Assembly: GCA_017518735.1 (NCBI GenBank)
Contig: JAFWTY010000027.1
Span: forward strand, 1-64,000
DNA length: 64,000 nucleotides
Direction: 5' to 3'
From: Lachnospiraceae bacterium
GTDB taxonomy: Bacteria; Bacillota; Clostridia; Lachnospirales; Lachnospiraceae
Part shown: piece after piece, positions 38,748 to 47,339 of the stretch
How the letters are laid out: each line of letters starts with the position of its first letter
Position numbering within the stretch: position 1 is the first letter of the stretch
Made by a program: the position numbers and the translations under genes
Notes under the pieces: model-generated
Seen by the model: only the letters and a program-made list of their open reading frames with translations
Databases searched by the model: none
What the model was told of the DNA's origin: nothing

Positions 38748-39611
38748 TTATGCGTCGCCTTTTAAGCGGATCGAGGTCTCCGTGATCTCGATTTTTCCCA
38801 TTTTTAAAAGGTTTCCGACCGCACGTTTGAACTCGTTTTTGCTCATGTTCATCTCTCTGCGGATGGTCTCGGGGGAGGCCTTGTCGTTGAACGGAAGCAC
38901 TCCGTCGTAGCTTTCGATGGCCTTCATGACGAGATCCGAATCGGAGGCAATCTGCATATATGCCTTTTCACGAATCGCAAGCGTCAGTTTTCCGTCGTCT
39001 CTTACTTCCACCACGCGTGCCGTCACGTGACTGCCCACCGGAAGGTCTTTCGTGAACTCTCTTTTCGGAATCAGTGCGGAGTATTTATCATCTACCGCAA
39101 CGAAGGCTCCGAAGTTGTCGCTGATCTCATACAGCGTTCCTTCCACCTTGTCCTCCATCTGATAAGGACTTTCCTTGATCAGATAGTGATAGATCTTCAT
39201 GGTTGCACAGAGTCTGCTGCTTTTGTCGATATAAAGCGCCGCGAGTACCTCATCGCCTTCGCGCACCTTATAGGTCTGCTCATGGAAGGGAAGGAAGAGA
39301 TCTTTTTCCAGTCCCCAGTCCAAAAAAGCACCGATCTTTGTTACGCTTGCGACCTTCATTTTTGCGACCTTGCCCAGTGTAACCTTCGGAGTACGCACCG
39401 TCGCGATCAGGCGATCCTTCGAATCTTTGTATAAGAATACGTCCAGCTTATCTCCCACCGAAACGCTTTCGGATGTCTGGGATTTCGGCAGAAGTACCTT
39501 ATCTTCCGATGAAAGTTTTTCCTTATATTCCAAATCGGGATCGGCAAGATAGACACCGAAATCCACGATTTTTACCACTTTTAATGTCTGAATTTTACCA
39601 AGTTCGAGCAT
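38748..39611 (-). CDS. S1-domain RNA-binding protein (CvfB/YitL-like)
   Basis: A 287-residue protein of the CvfB family. It starts at ATG 39609-39611 (MLELGKIQTLKVVKIVDFGVYL), with AAGGAGAG upstream; the in-frame extension upstream is rejected. It contains S1-like beta-barrel segments (VASVTKIGAFLDWGL and KVEGTLYEISDNFGAFVAVDD) and a C-terminal winged-helix part (FNDKASPETIRREMNMSKNEFKRAVGNLLKMGKIEITETSIRL in outline). CvfB affects virulence-factor expression in Staphylococcus, probably through RNA binding. Its neighbours give no further clue. Confidence 0.9.
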   Translation of the reverse strand: MLELGKIQTLKVVKIVDFGVYLADPDLEYKEKLSSEDKVLLPKSQTSESVSVGDKLDVFLYKDSKDRLIATVRTPKVTLGKVAKMKVASVTKIGAFLDWGLEKDLFLPFHEQTYKVREGDEVLAALYIDKSSRLCATMKIYHYLIKESPYQMEDKVEGTLYEISDNFGAFVAVDDKYSALIPKREFTKDLPVGSHVTARVVEVRDDGKLTLAIREKAYMQIASDSDLVMKAIESYDGVLPFNDKASPETIRREMNMSKNEFKRAVGNLLKMGKIEITETSIRLKGDA

Positions 39612-39683
39612 TTTTCTCTCCTTAAATAACGGCATCCGCCGCTTCAAGTGTACAATACTTCTTTTTCATCTGTCCACTTTTTT

Positions 39684-40829
39684 CTACCAGGCCCAGTATT
39701 TGCTTAAAAGATATCCGGGAATTACCACGATTGCAAAGAAAGCCCAGCTGATCAAGGTAAACGTAAGGATGAACTTTTTGCCGTTCTTCGGGTACTCCCT
39801 TACGTAGATTCTGTAGTTGATAACCGATGCCAGGGAACCGATCAGGGAGACAAGTCCCGCCGTGTCCGCACCGTAGATTAATCCTGCAAAGTTTTCGGCG
39901 AACGGATACAGCACGATTGACGCCGGTACATTGGAAATAATCTGGCTCAGTCCGATCGTCCACCAGTACTCCGAACCAGCGACCGCATTTTTCAGGAAGT
40001 TGCTGATGGCAGGATTCGCCGTAATCGACGAGGAAAATACAAAAAAGCAGAAAAACGTTACCAGCAGCACATAATCCACCGCAAGGAAAAGTCTGCGGTT
40101 CACCACCAGAACCGCAACAATCACGACTCCGACCGCAATCGGCCAGTAGGCGGTTCGGCTTACGATCGTAAATAAGATCATCAAAAACAGCACAAGGTAG
40201 GTGATTCTTTTTACCCTGCCCTCTTTCGTCCACTCGGACGTTACGGCTGATGCATTGATTGAAATCTTCTTTCGAAGTTCCTTTCGATACATAATCAGTA
40301 CAAAAATGATTAAAAGAATTCCCGAAACGACACAAAGCGGTGCCATGTGTAACATGAAATGCAAAGCTTTCGTGCCGGACTGTTCATATAAGAAAAGATT
40401 CTGCGGACTTCCGAACGGCATCAGAAGTGAACCGCGGATCGCCGCAATGTTTTCCATCGAGATAACGGGCAGGATGCATTCCTCCCTGCCGGCCCCGCGA
40501 AACAGCAGGATCGTAAGGGGCACAAAAATGATCAGCGATACGTCATTCGTTACAAACATCGAAGTAAAGAAGACGCCGAAGATTAGGAATAACGAAAGTG
40601 TTGCCATCGTTTTGAAGTTCACGGAAAGCTTGATTAGAGGACGGAAGAGGTTTTCCTGCTTGAATCCCTCCAGAACCGTAAGCATCATAAAAAGCGTCCC
40701 CAGAGTGTGCCAGTCAATCGACGTAAGCAGTTCTTTTTTCGGGGGCGTTATGAATAACGATGCGATTGCGGCAAGGACCGCAACCACCAGCATCGGTTCT
40801 TTTTTTAAGAATGCACCAATCTTTTTCAT
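39684..40829 (-). CDS. anion permease of the ArsB/NhaD/SLC13-like superfamily
   Basis: A 381-residue membrane protein with about ten spans and the ion-transporter pattern of this superfamily: the TNDVSLIIFVPLTIL segment (about 94-108, cf. TNDATLI/TNDVA in ArsB/NhaD) and SQIISNVPASIVLYPF (about 295-310, cf. SN-VPA), both half-site loops of the inverted repeat. Substrate could be arsenite, Na+/H+ or a dicarboxylate; sequence alone does not decide. It starts 14 bases after the tRNA-Gln terminator, which implies read-through or an unseen promoter. Confidence 0.75.
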   Translation of the reverse strand: MKKIGAFLKKEPMLVVAVLAAIASLFITPPKKELLTSIDWHTLGTLFMMLTVLEGFKQENLFRPLIKLSVNFKTMATLSLFLIFGVFFTSMFVTNDVSLIIFVPLTILLFRGAGREECILPVISMENIAAIRGSLLMPFGSPQNLFLYEQSGTKALHFMLHMAPLCVVSGILLIIFVLIMYRKELRKKISINASAVTSEWTKEGRVKRITYLVLFLMILFTIVSRTAYWPIAVGVVIVAVLVVNRRLFLAVDYVLLVTFFCFFVFSSSITANPAISNFLKNAVAGSEYWWTIGLSQIISNVPASIVLYPFAENFAGLIYGADTAGLVSLIGSLASVINYRIYVREYPKNGKKFILTFTLISWAFFAIVVIPGYLLSKYWAW

Positions 40830-40842
40830 ACCCTCTCTCGCT

Positions 40843-40872
40843 AAAAAAAGGACCTCAGAATTCCTGAGATCC
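40843..40872 (-). terminator. terminator after tRNA-Gln
   Basis: On the minus strand, GGATCTCAG pairs with CTGAGGTCC (one G-U pair), followed by seven T residues. It lies 4 bases past the tRNA 3' end. Confidence 0.85.
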
Positions 40873-40876
40873 CTTA

Positions 40877-40948
40877 CAGGGCTACAAGGATTCGAACCTT
40901 GAGATGACGGAGTCAGAGTCCGTTGCCTTACCGTTTGGCGATAGCCCT
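40877..40948 (-). tRNA. tRNA-Gln (anticodon CTG)
   Basis: A complete cloverleaf can be drawn: acceptor AGGGCTA/TAGCCCT, D-stem GCC/GGC, anticodon stem ACGGA/TCCGT with loop CTCTGAC (anticodon CTG, reading CAG), T-stem CAAGG/CCTTG with loop TTCGAAT, and discriminator G. The 3' CCA is not encoded. The gene is flanked upstream by a promoter overlapping a 13-base inverted repeat and downstream by a terminator. A tRNA-finding program would confirm the ends. Confidence 0.95.
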
Positions 40949-40952
40949 AAGC

Positions 40953-40991
40953 ATTACAAGTGCTGCCTGTCATTTCAACAGCACTTGTAAT
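40953..40991. repeat. 13-base perfect inverted repeat at the tRNA-Gln promoter
   Basis: ATTACAAGTGCTG (40953-40965) and CAGCACTTGTAAT (40979-40991) are exact inverse complements around a 13-base loop. The outer arm touches the -10 box. The predicted transcript start falls within the repeat, so it may act as DNA operator as well as RNA hairpin. Confidence 0.6.
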
Positions 40992-41018
40992 TCTACAAAA
41001 CAATTTCTTAAAATGCAA
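40990..41018 (-). promoter_or_regulatory. promoter of tRNA-Gln
   Basis: Minus-strand TTGCAT (41013-41018), 17-base spacer, TAGAAT (40990-40995). Start predicted near 40983, about 35 bases before the mature tRNA. Confidence 0.65.
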
Positions 41019-41036
41019 GGTTTTTTTGAAAAAATA

Positions 41037-41936
41037 TTAGTTCTTCAAATCAACCTTGTCATCTCCCCAGAAGAATACGGCGATTGTACCCGGGCCGGAA
41101 TGTGCTCCGATCGTCTTTCCGATTTCAAAAATTCTTACACCGCCGTTGATGTTCGGAATTCTCTCCTCGATGGCCGCCTTGACTGCTGCCGCTTCTTCGG
41201 GTGCATTGAAATGTCCCAAGAAACACTTGCCATTGTAGTCTTTTCCGCCCTGCGCATGTTCCACCATCTTGTCTACGGTAGCGGAAATGATTTTTTTCTT
41301 GCCGCGTACCTTTTCGAATACCTTTAATTCGCCTGCGGGATTGACAAACATCAGCGGGCAGATATTTAAAAGATTTCCGAGTGCCGCACTTGTTGCGGAA
41401 ACTCTTCCGCCGTTCTTTAAGTATTTTAAATCGGTTACATAGAACCAGTGCTGTACGTGATTACGTTCTTTTAAAACGAAGTCTTCCAGCTCTTCCATTG
41501 TCGCACCGTTCTTGTAACGGGAATATACTTCATCGACCAAAAGTCCGAATCCCGGAGCTGCTGCACGACTGTCTACCGCAATAATCTTTCTGTCGGGATA
41601 TTTTTCCTTCAGTTCTTCCACTGCTGCCACGCAGGCATTGTATGCACCGGAAAGACCGGAAGAAAATACAACATGGAAGATGTCCTTTCCCTGCTTTAAG
41701 AAGGGTTCAAAAAACTCTTCATATTCTGTACTGTTCGGCTGCGATGTTTTAGGAACCACACCCTTATCCATCATTTCCGAAAGTTCCTTAACGGTCATTC
41801 CTTCGCCGACATAGTCGGTCAGAAGCTCTCCGTCATTCACCTGGAAGTGATACGGAATATAGGGAATCCCTGTTTCCTCGTAGTATTCCTTGCTTAAATC
41901 CGCAGGGGATTCCGTGGTAAGTAAAAATTCGCTCAT
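41037..41936 (-). CDS. DegV-family fatty-acid-binding protein
   Basis: A 299-residue DegV protein; family members bind fatty acids, and some feed the fatty-acid kinase FakA. The start is ATG 41934-41936 (MSEFLLTTESPADLS), behind GGAGG at 5 bases. Conserved points are YHFQVND near residue 33, TSQPNSTEYEEFF, SSGLSGAYNAC and the GGRVSATSAALGNLLNICPLM segment. No fakA gene is nearby. A TATAAT box lies about 80 bases upstream (42014-42019), without a good -35. Confidence 0.93.
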   Translation of the reverse strand: MSEFLLTTESPADLSKEYYEETGIPYIPYHFQVNDGELLTDYVGEGMTVKELSEMMDKGVVPKTSQPNSTEYEEFFEPFLKQGKDIFHVVFSSGLSGAYNACVAAVEELKEKYPDRKIIAVDSRAAAPGFGLLVDEVYSRYKNGATMEELEDFVLKERNHVQHWFYVTDLKYLKNGGRVSATSAALGNLLNICPLMFVNPAGELKVFEKVRGKKKIISATVDKMVEHAQGGKDYNGKCFLGHFNAPEEAAAVKAAIEERIPNINGGVRIFEIGKTIGAHSGPGTIAVFFWGDDKVDLKN

Positions 41937-42055
41937 TCTGTTCCTCCGTGAGTCCACGTTGTCCGTGGTTAGTCAAACTAAACAAGAGTTTAACAGATTT
42001 TGGTAAAAAATCCATTATAAAAGAATTAATGTTTTCTAAAAAAAATATTAACTAC

Positions 42056-43051
42056 CTATCGTTCCTCGCGGAAATACGGGATACCCAGGCTCGCAGGCGG
42101 CTGGTTGTCACGCTTGTTCCGCATACTCGTAATCACGAGCACGATCATAGTTACCACATAGGGAATCATCTTGTAAAGCTCTTTTAATTCCATATGATCG
42201 ATTCCGGCAGGGATATACAGATAGATAATGTACAGTCCGCCAAACAAAATGGATGCTAAAATTCCGATGCCGGGTTTCCAGATACAGAAAATAACCAGTG
42301 CAATTGCAAGCCATCCTCTGTCGCCGAATGCATCGTTTGACCAGATACCGCTCGCATAGTCCATTACGTAGTAAAGACCGCCGAGGCCGGCTACCATACA
42401 GCCGATGCAGGTTGCAAAATATTTATAACGGCTTACGTCGATACCTGCTGCATCCGCGGTTCCCGGATTTTCTCCGACCGCACGAAGATGCAGACCTATT
42501 CTCGTCTTCTTTAAGGCAAAACCTGCGTAAATTGCAAGAATAAAAGCAATGTATGCAAGGAATCCATAGCTTAAAAAGATTTTTCCGAACCATCCGAGGT
42601 TGTCCGCAAACGGAAGGGATGCGCTGAAACAGTTACTTGTCTTCGAAAGGGAAATCGTCGGAACATCGCTTCCGGACAGTTTGATCAAGGAACCGCCGAA
42701 GAAGTTTCCGAAGCCCACACCGAAGGTGGTCATCGCAAGACCGGTTACGTTCTGGTTCGCGCGAAGGGTTACTGTTAAGAAACAGTACAAAAGTCCCATT
42801 AACAGGGATCCCACAAGGGAACAAAGCAGGGGAATTGCTATTCCGAGTGCGGGAATGAAATTGCCTCCCTTGGTTGCCTGCTCATATGCAAATGCTCCGA
42901 TAACACCGCTGATGGCACCGACATACATGACGCCGGGGATACCGAGGTTTAAGTTACCGGATTTTTCCGTAATAATTTCACCGGTACATCCGTACAGAAG
43001 AGGTACGCTCTGTCCGATCGCTCTGGGAATAAACGCTATTAAATCAATCAT
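42056..43051 (-). CDS. ABC transporter permease, BMP/nucleoside-uptake type (second permease)
   Basis: A 331-residue inner-membrane permease of the branched-chain/BMP class (similar to B. subtilis YufQ/NupQ), with about eight spans. Characteristic segments are VPLLYGCTGEIITEKSGNLNLGIPGVMYVGAISGVIG near the N-terminus and LHLRAVGENPGTADAAGIDVSRYK (EAA-like loop). GGAGGG precedes the ATG, and the gene overlaps the first permease gene by 8 bases. Together with the neighbouring permease, ATPase and lipoprotein it forms a complete importer, probably for nucleosides or purines. Confidence 0.93.
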   Translation of the reverse strand: MIDLIAFIPRAIGQSVPLLYGCTGEIITEKSGNLNLGIPGVMYVGAISGVIGAFAYEQATKGGNFIPALGIAIPLLCSLVGSLLMGLLYCFLTVTLRANQNVTGLAMTTFGVGFGNFFGGSLIKLSGSDVPTISLSKTSNCFSASLPFADNLGWFGKIFLSYGFLAYIAFILAIYAGFALKKTRIGLHLRAVGENPGTADAAGIDVSRYKYFATCIGCMVAGLGGLYYVMDYASGIWSNDAFGDRGWLAIALVIFCIWKPGIGILASILFGGLYIIYLYIPAGIDHMELKELYKMIPYVVTMIVLVITSMRNKRDNQPPASLGIPYFREER

Positions 43052-44234
43052 TGTCGTTTCCCTCCTCTTCCTTTATTTCTTTTACGGCTGATTCGTCTCC
43101 GGGACCGCCGCCGAAAACAGCCTCTCCTGTTACCGGTGCAGGAATTGCTCCCTTTTTGGCACGGAATACCACGCGGTAGCGAATGAAGAATTCGCAGCCG
43201 ATGATGAAGAAAATAATAATACCTGTAATGATGTCACCGAAGCTTTGGTTTAAGCCGCAGTTCTGTGAAATCTGAGCCGCTCCGTTTGACAAAAATACAA
43301 TCAACAGACTTGCCCCGATCATCGCAATCGGATTGAAGTGTGCAAGCCAAGACACCATAACAGCGGTAAATCCTTCTCCGCCCGCAAGGGTGGTCGTGAT
43401 CGTATGGTGGATGCTTCCTACGAGGAGGAAACCGGCCAGACCGCAGAGACCGCCCGATATGATCATGGTACGAATAATAACGGCTCCGGAATGAATTCCC
43501 GCGTAACGTGCCGTCATTTCGCTTTCGCCGACTACCGATACTTCATAGCCGTGTTTCGTATATTTTAAGTAAACGAACATGCCGACGGTAATCAGAATGG
43601 CAATGAGGATCGTAAGCAGATATTTGTTTCCGACCTGCAAAAGCCATCCGGCATTCGTGTTTTGGTTGATGATACCGATTTTTCCGGATCCTTTCGGAAC
43701 TTCCCAAAGAATCGTAAAAAAGGCAACAATCTGAATGGCGATATAGTTCATCATCAGCGTGCAAAGCGTTTCGTTCGTATTCCAGACAGCCTTAAAGATA
43801 GCCGGAATCGCACCCCAGAGTGCACCGAGACCGACCGCCGCCACAAGCATGATCAAAATCAGCACGGGGTCCGGAACTTTGTCTCCGATCAAAATCATAC
43901 AAGCTGCTGCGCCCAGACCTCCGATCAAAACCTGTCCTTCGCCTCCGATGTTCCAGAACTTCATCTTAAATGCCGGTGTTAAGGCAAGGGCAATGATTAA
44001 CAGGATTGAGGTATCCTGGAAGGTGATCCACATTTTTCTCGTGGAGCCGAAAGCACCCTGAATAACTGCCGAGAAAATCGCAAGCGGATTCATTTTTGTG
44101 GTGATGATGGTAATGACGGAGCATACGATCAACGCAGCCACAATTGCAATGGCACGTACCATAACCTGCTTTCCGAACGGCATGTCTTTTCTTTTTACAA
44201 TATGGAATAAAGGCTCTGATTTTCTAGTTTTCAT
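43044..44234 (-). CDS. ABC transporter permease, BMP/nucleoside-uptake type (first permease)
   Basis: A 396-residue permease (similar to YufP/NupP). The start is ATG 44232-44234 (MKTRKSEPLFHIVKRKD), behind AAGGAGGCAAAG; the in-frame GTG upstream is less likely. It has the MRTMIISGGLCGLAGFLL-like EAA loop and GGEGFTAVMVSWLAHFNPIAMIGASLL, typical for this family. It overlaps both neighbours: the ATPase by 11 bases and the second permease by 8. The C-terminal tail is acidic and hydrophilic (KEEEGNDND). Confidence 0.93.
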   Translation of the reverse strand: MKTRKSEPLFHIVKRKDMPFGKQVMVRAIAIVAALIVCSVITIITTKMNPLAIFSAVIQGAFGSTRKMWITFQDTSILLIIALALTPAFKMKFWNIGGEGQVLIGGLGAAACMILIGDKVPDPVLILIMLVAAVGLGALWGAIPAIFKAVWNTNETLCTLMMNYIAIQIVAFFTILWEVPKGSGKIGIINQNTNAGWLLQVGNKYLLTILIAILITVGMFVYLKYTKHGYEVSVVGESEMTARYAGIHSGAVIIRTMIISGGLCGLAGFLLVGSIHHTITTTLAGGEGFTAVMVSWLAHFNPIAMIGASLLIVFLSNGAAQISQNCGLNQSFGDIITGIIIFFIIGCEFFIRYRVVFRAKKGAIPAPVTGEAVFGGGPGDESAVKEIKEEEGNDND

Positions 44235-45813
44235 CTTTGCCTCCTTCCACACTCATCATCATAAGTCCAACCTGATTTTTGTCCGCTCCCGGTCCGTCGA
44301 TGATACCGCTTACCTTGCCTCCGCAAAGGACTAAGATCCGGTCGGACAACTCCAGCAGCACGTCCAGGTCTTCGCCGACATAGACCACCGCTGTTCCTTC
44401 TTCTTTCTGTTTATTGATCAGTTCATAGATCTGGTAGGAGGAATTGATATCCAGTCCTCTTACCGCGTAAGCCGTAAGCAAAACCTTCGGCTTGGATGCA
44501 ATCTCACGTCCGACGAGAATCTTCTGTACGTTTCCGCCGGAAAGATTCTTAACGGGAGTGGTAATACTCGGTGTTACGACATTCAGATCCTTTACAACGG
44601 TTTCCGCAAGTTTCCTCGGGCTCTTTCTGTCCGTGAACGGATTCAAATCTCTTCGAAGCTTACGAAGTGCCTCCGCCTTGTTCCTTTCCACTGCCTCTTC
44701 CACAATGGGGCCGTTACGGAAGGAACGGATCATCATGTTTTCCGCTATATTCATGTTGGCCACGAGACCCATACCAAGACGGTCCTCGGGAACGAAGGAT
44801 AAGGCAATTCCCTTTTCCGAAATCTTCTGGGCAGACATTTTCAGCAAATCCGTTTTGCTTCCGTCATCCTCGATATAACGAACTTCTCCGTCCACATGCT
44901 TCTGAAGTCCTGCAATCGCTTCCAGAAGTTCCTTCTGGCCGCAGCCTGAAACACCTGCGATTCCGAGGATTTCGCCGCTGTTAGCCGTAAACGAAATGTC
45001 GTCGATCTTGACAACCCCTTCGTCATCACGGATGGTCAGATGTTCCACTTCGATGCGGGGCTTGGGATCCACCGGTGTCTTTCTGGTGATATTTAAGGAA
45101 ACCGAACGGCCTACCATCATATCGGTCATACGCTGCACATCACAGTCGCCCGTATCCATTTCTCCGACGTAGCGACCTTTTCGAAGAACAACTACCCTGT
45201 CCGATACTTCTTTTACTTCATGCATCTTATGGGTAATGATGATAACGGCCTTTCCGTCGTTTCTCATTCTCCACATAACGAGGAACAGACGCTCCGCTTC
45301 CTGCGGTGTCAATACGGCGGTCGGCTCATCCAGAATCAGAATGTTGGCACCACGATACAAAACCTTTACAATTTCGACCGTCTGCTTTTCCGATACCGTC
45401 ATTTCATAGACCTTTTTCTTCAGGTCAATGATAAAACCGAATTTATCACAGATTGTGCGGATCTTTTCCTCCGCCTCACAAATGTTCAGTTTTCCGGGCA
45501 GACCCAGAATGATGTTTTCGGTCGCGGTGAGCACGTCCACCAGTTTGAAATGCTGGTGTACCATACCGATTCCGAGTGCAAGCGCATCCTTCGGGGAAGC
45601 GATTTTTACTTCCTGTCCATCCAGAAAAATATGACCTTCGTCCGGATAATAGATTCCGGAAATCATATTCATCAGCGTTGTCTTTCCGCTTCCGTTCTCA
45701 CCGAGAAGCGCCAGGATTTCCCCCTTACGCACGCCCATGGACACGTTGTCATTTGCCACGATCGTGCCGAAACGCTTGGTAATGTTTTTCAGTTCGATTG
45801 CATATTCGCTCAT
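44224..45813 (-). CDS. ABC transporter ATP-binding protein with two NBDs, BMP/nucleoside type
   Basis: A 529-residue tandem ATPase (similar to YufO/NupO). NBD1 has Walker A GENGSGKTT (38-46) and Walker B ILILDEPTAVLTP, but its signature is degenerate (MTVSEKQTVEI instead of LSVGxQQRVEI). NBD2 (about 262-520) has a degenerate Walker A (GVSGCGQKELLEAI), a good signature LSGGNVQK and an altered Walker B region (KVLLTAYAVRGLD). Paired degenerate sites are common in this family, but the NBD1 signature loss is more than usual. The gene is separated from the lipoprotein gene by a terminator and overlaps the first permease gene by 11 bases. Confidence 0.93.
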   Translation of the reverse strand: MSEYAIELKNITKRFGTIVANDNVSMGVRKGEILALLGENGSGKTTLMNMISGIYYPDEGHIFLDGQEVKIASPKDALALGIGMVHQHFKLVDVLTATENIILGLPGKLNICEAEEKIRTICDKFGFIIDLKKKVYEMTVSEKQTVEIVKVLYRGANILILDEPTAVLTPQEAERLFLVMWRMRNDGKAVIIITHKMHEVKEVSDRVVVLRKGRYVGEMDTGDCDVQRMTDMMVGRSVSLNITRKTPVDPKPRIEVEHLTIRDDEGVVKIDDISFTANSGEILGIAGVSGCGQKELLEAIAGLQKHVDGEVRYIEDDGSKTDLLKMSAQKISEKGIALSFVPEDRLGMGLVANMNIAENMMIRSFRNGPIVEEAVERNKAEALRKLRRDLNPFTDRKSPRKLAETVVKDLNVVTPSITTPVKNLSGGNVQKILVGREIASKPKVLLTAYAVRGLDINSSYQIYELINKQKEEGTAVVYVGEDLDVLLELSDRILVLCGGKVSGIIDGPGADKNQVGLMMMSVEGGKDEN

Positions 45814-45853
45814 ATGAAAATCTCCAAAAGACTTTTCCGTCGTTGAAAAGAAA

Positions 45854-45882
45854 AGAAAGGCGGTAAACGAAAAACCGCCTTT
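45854..45882 (-). terminator. terminator between the lipoprotein and ABC ATPase genes
   Basis: GAAAGGCGGT and ACCGCCTTTC form a 10-base perfect stem; TTTTCTTTTC follows on the minus strand. Within an otherwise single importer operon this would keep the binding protein in excess of the membrane complex. Confidence 0.85.
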
Positions 45883-45919
45883 CTATTTTATCATATTCTC
45901 TTTTGTTCTATCAAGGATA

Positions 45920-47116
45920 TTAGTACTTCTGATCGAGAAGCGTAATACCGTCGATGTTCAAATCGAAGTACGGTGCGGATCTGAATCCTTCGCCAGACTC
46001 ATTAAAGTAACCGTCAACGATTACCTCATGATCTCCTTCATAGTTCGGATCGGTATCCACGTCAGCCATGTAGCTTTCCAGTTTCTGACCTTCTACAGTG
46101 AACTTGCTGGTGTCAAATACGTGAAGAGTACCTGCTTCCAGTTCGGCCTTTACTTCATCAATTCTTGCCTGAGTTCCTTCTGCTGCAGCAGAACCGAGCT
46201 CGGTAAGTTTTACGGAACCGGTTGCCAGTGTGCCGACATAATCGGTAGGAATCTCTTTTCCTTCCATGGCGTTCTTGATTGCCATCTTGAAGTAAGGTGT
46301 CCAGTCAATTCTGGAAGAAACAATAAAGGTATTCGGGCATGCATCTGCAGTACTTCCGTTATAAGAAACGTCCGGAACACCTGCGTTCTCGCATGCGGTA
46401 GGAGCACCCATGGAATCGGCATGCTGGGAAATCAAAACGCATCCGCCGTTGATCAACTTGGTAGCCGCTTCCTTCTCAGCTGTCTCGTCATACCAGGATC
46501 CGGTAAAGGTAACCTCCATGGTAGCGCTCGGGCATTCGGAACGAACGCCTAAGAAGAAGGAAGTATATCCGGAAATAACTTCTGCGTAGGTATAAGCTCC
46601 GATGTATCCAACCTTTGCCTGATCTTCGGTAATCTTACCTTCCGCAATCATTTCGTTTAACTTCATTCCTGCTGCTACACCTGCAAGATAACGTCCTTCA
46701 TAGATGGAAGCAAATGCGTTATGGAAGTTTGCAACACCCTCGGTATGTGCCTTGGTTCCGGTAGCATGACAGAACTGAACATCCGGGTTCTCTTTTGCTG
46801 CCTCAATCATATAATCCTCATGACCGAAGCTGTCTGCGAAAATGAATCCGCAACCCTGATCGGCAAGATCGTTTGCGGCATCCTGACATTCCTGACCTTC
46901 CGGAATGTTGGTCTTCATAATGCATTCCACACCGAGTTCTTCACAAGCCTGCTTTGCGGCATTGATGAAGTTTAAGTCGTAAGTGGAGTTCTCATCGTGA
47001 AGAAAAATAAAACCTGCTTTGAAATTGGTCTCACTTGTCTTCTTGCCGCCACCGTTACATGCGCAAAGGCTGAGTACCATGGTGCAAGCAAGGAGTATAC
47101 TTAAAAACTTTTTCAT
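45920..47116 (-). CDS. BMP-family substrate-binding lipoprotein
   Basis: A 398-residue extracellular binding protein of the BMP/PnrA/Med class, which in other bacteria binds purine nucleosides. The N-terminus is a lipoprotein signal (MKKFLSILLACTMVLSLCACNGGG; lipobox LCAC with Cys20 modified). The first segment after it, FKAGFIFLHDENSTYDLNFINAAKQACEELGV, is typical of the fold. It is transcribed from its own promoter and followed by a terminator before the ATPase gene. xpt is divergent, which supports a purine-related substrate. Confidence 0.93.
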   Translation of the reverse strand: MKKFLSILLACTMVLSLCACNGGGKKTSETNFKAGFIFLHDENSTYDLNFINAAKQACEELGVECIMKTNIPEGQECQDAANDLADQGCGFIFADSFGHEDYMIEAAKENPDVQFCHATGTKAHTEGVANFHNAFASIYEGRYLAGVAAGMKLNEMIAEGKITEDQAKVGYIGAYTYAEVISGYTSFFLGVRSECPSATMEVTFTGSWYDETAEKEAATKLINGGCVLISQHADSMGAPTACENAGVPDVSYNGSTADACPNTFIVSSRIDWTPYFKMAIKNAMEGKEIPTDYVGTLATGSVKLTELGSAAAEGTQARIDEVKAELEAGTLHVFDTSKFTVEGQKLESYMADVDTDPNYEGDHEVIVDGYFNESGEGFRSAPYFDLNIDGITLLDQKY

Positions 47117-47172
47117 CTCATCCTCCTATAAACTTCTCTTTTCACTGAAAGAATTGTTGTTTTTTCATTTGA

Positions 47173-47202
47173 AGTATAGTCCCATTTGAAAGGTCATGTC
47201 AA
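47173..47202 (-). promoter_or_regulatory. promoter of the BMP lipoprotein gene
   Basis: Minus-strand TTGACA (47197-47202), 18-base spacer, TATACT (47173-47178). The -35 box overlaps a CAATTG-containing site (47200-47205). Confidence 0.75.
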
Positions 47203-47257
47203 TTGAGAACCGCCTTGAAAAATAACCAAAAATACCCTCAAAGACACGCAAAAAAGA

Positions 47258-47286
47258 TTGAAAATAGACAATTGGAATGCTATGAT
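47258..47286 (+). promoter_or_regulatory. promoter of xpt
   Basis: TTGAAA (47258-47263), 17-base spacer, TATGAT (47281-47286). A second CAATTG (47269-47274) lies in the spacer. The leader is only about 45 bases and contains GAGGGC/GCCCCTC but no purine-riboswitch core. Confidence 0.75.
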
Positions 47287-47339
47287 TTTTGTAATCGCGA
47301 GGGCCGATATTAAGACAAATGCCCCTCAAAGGAGAAAAT

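Noticed and set aside
47287..47339. A purine riboswitch in front of xpt
   Set aside because: The leader is only about 45 bases and lacks the conserved three-way-junction core.
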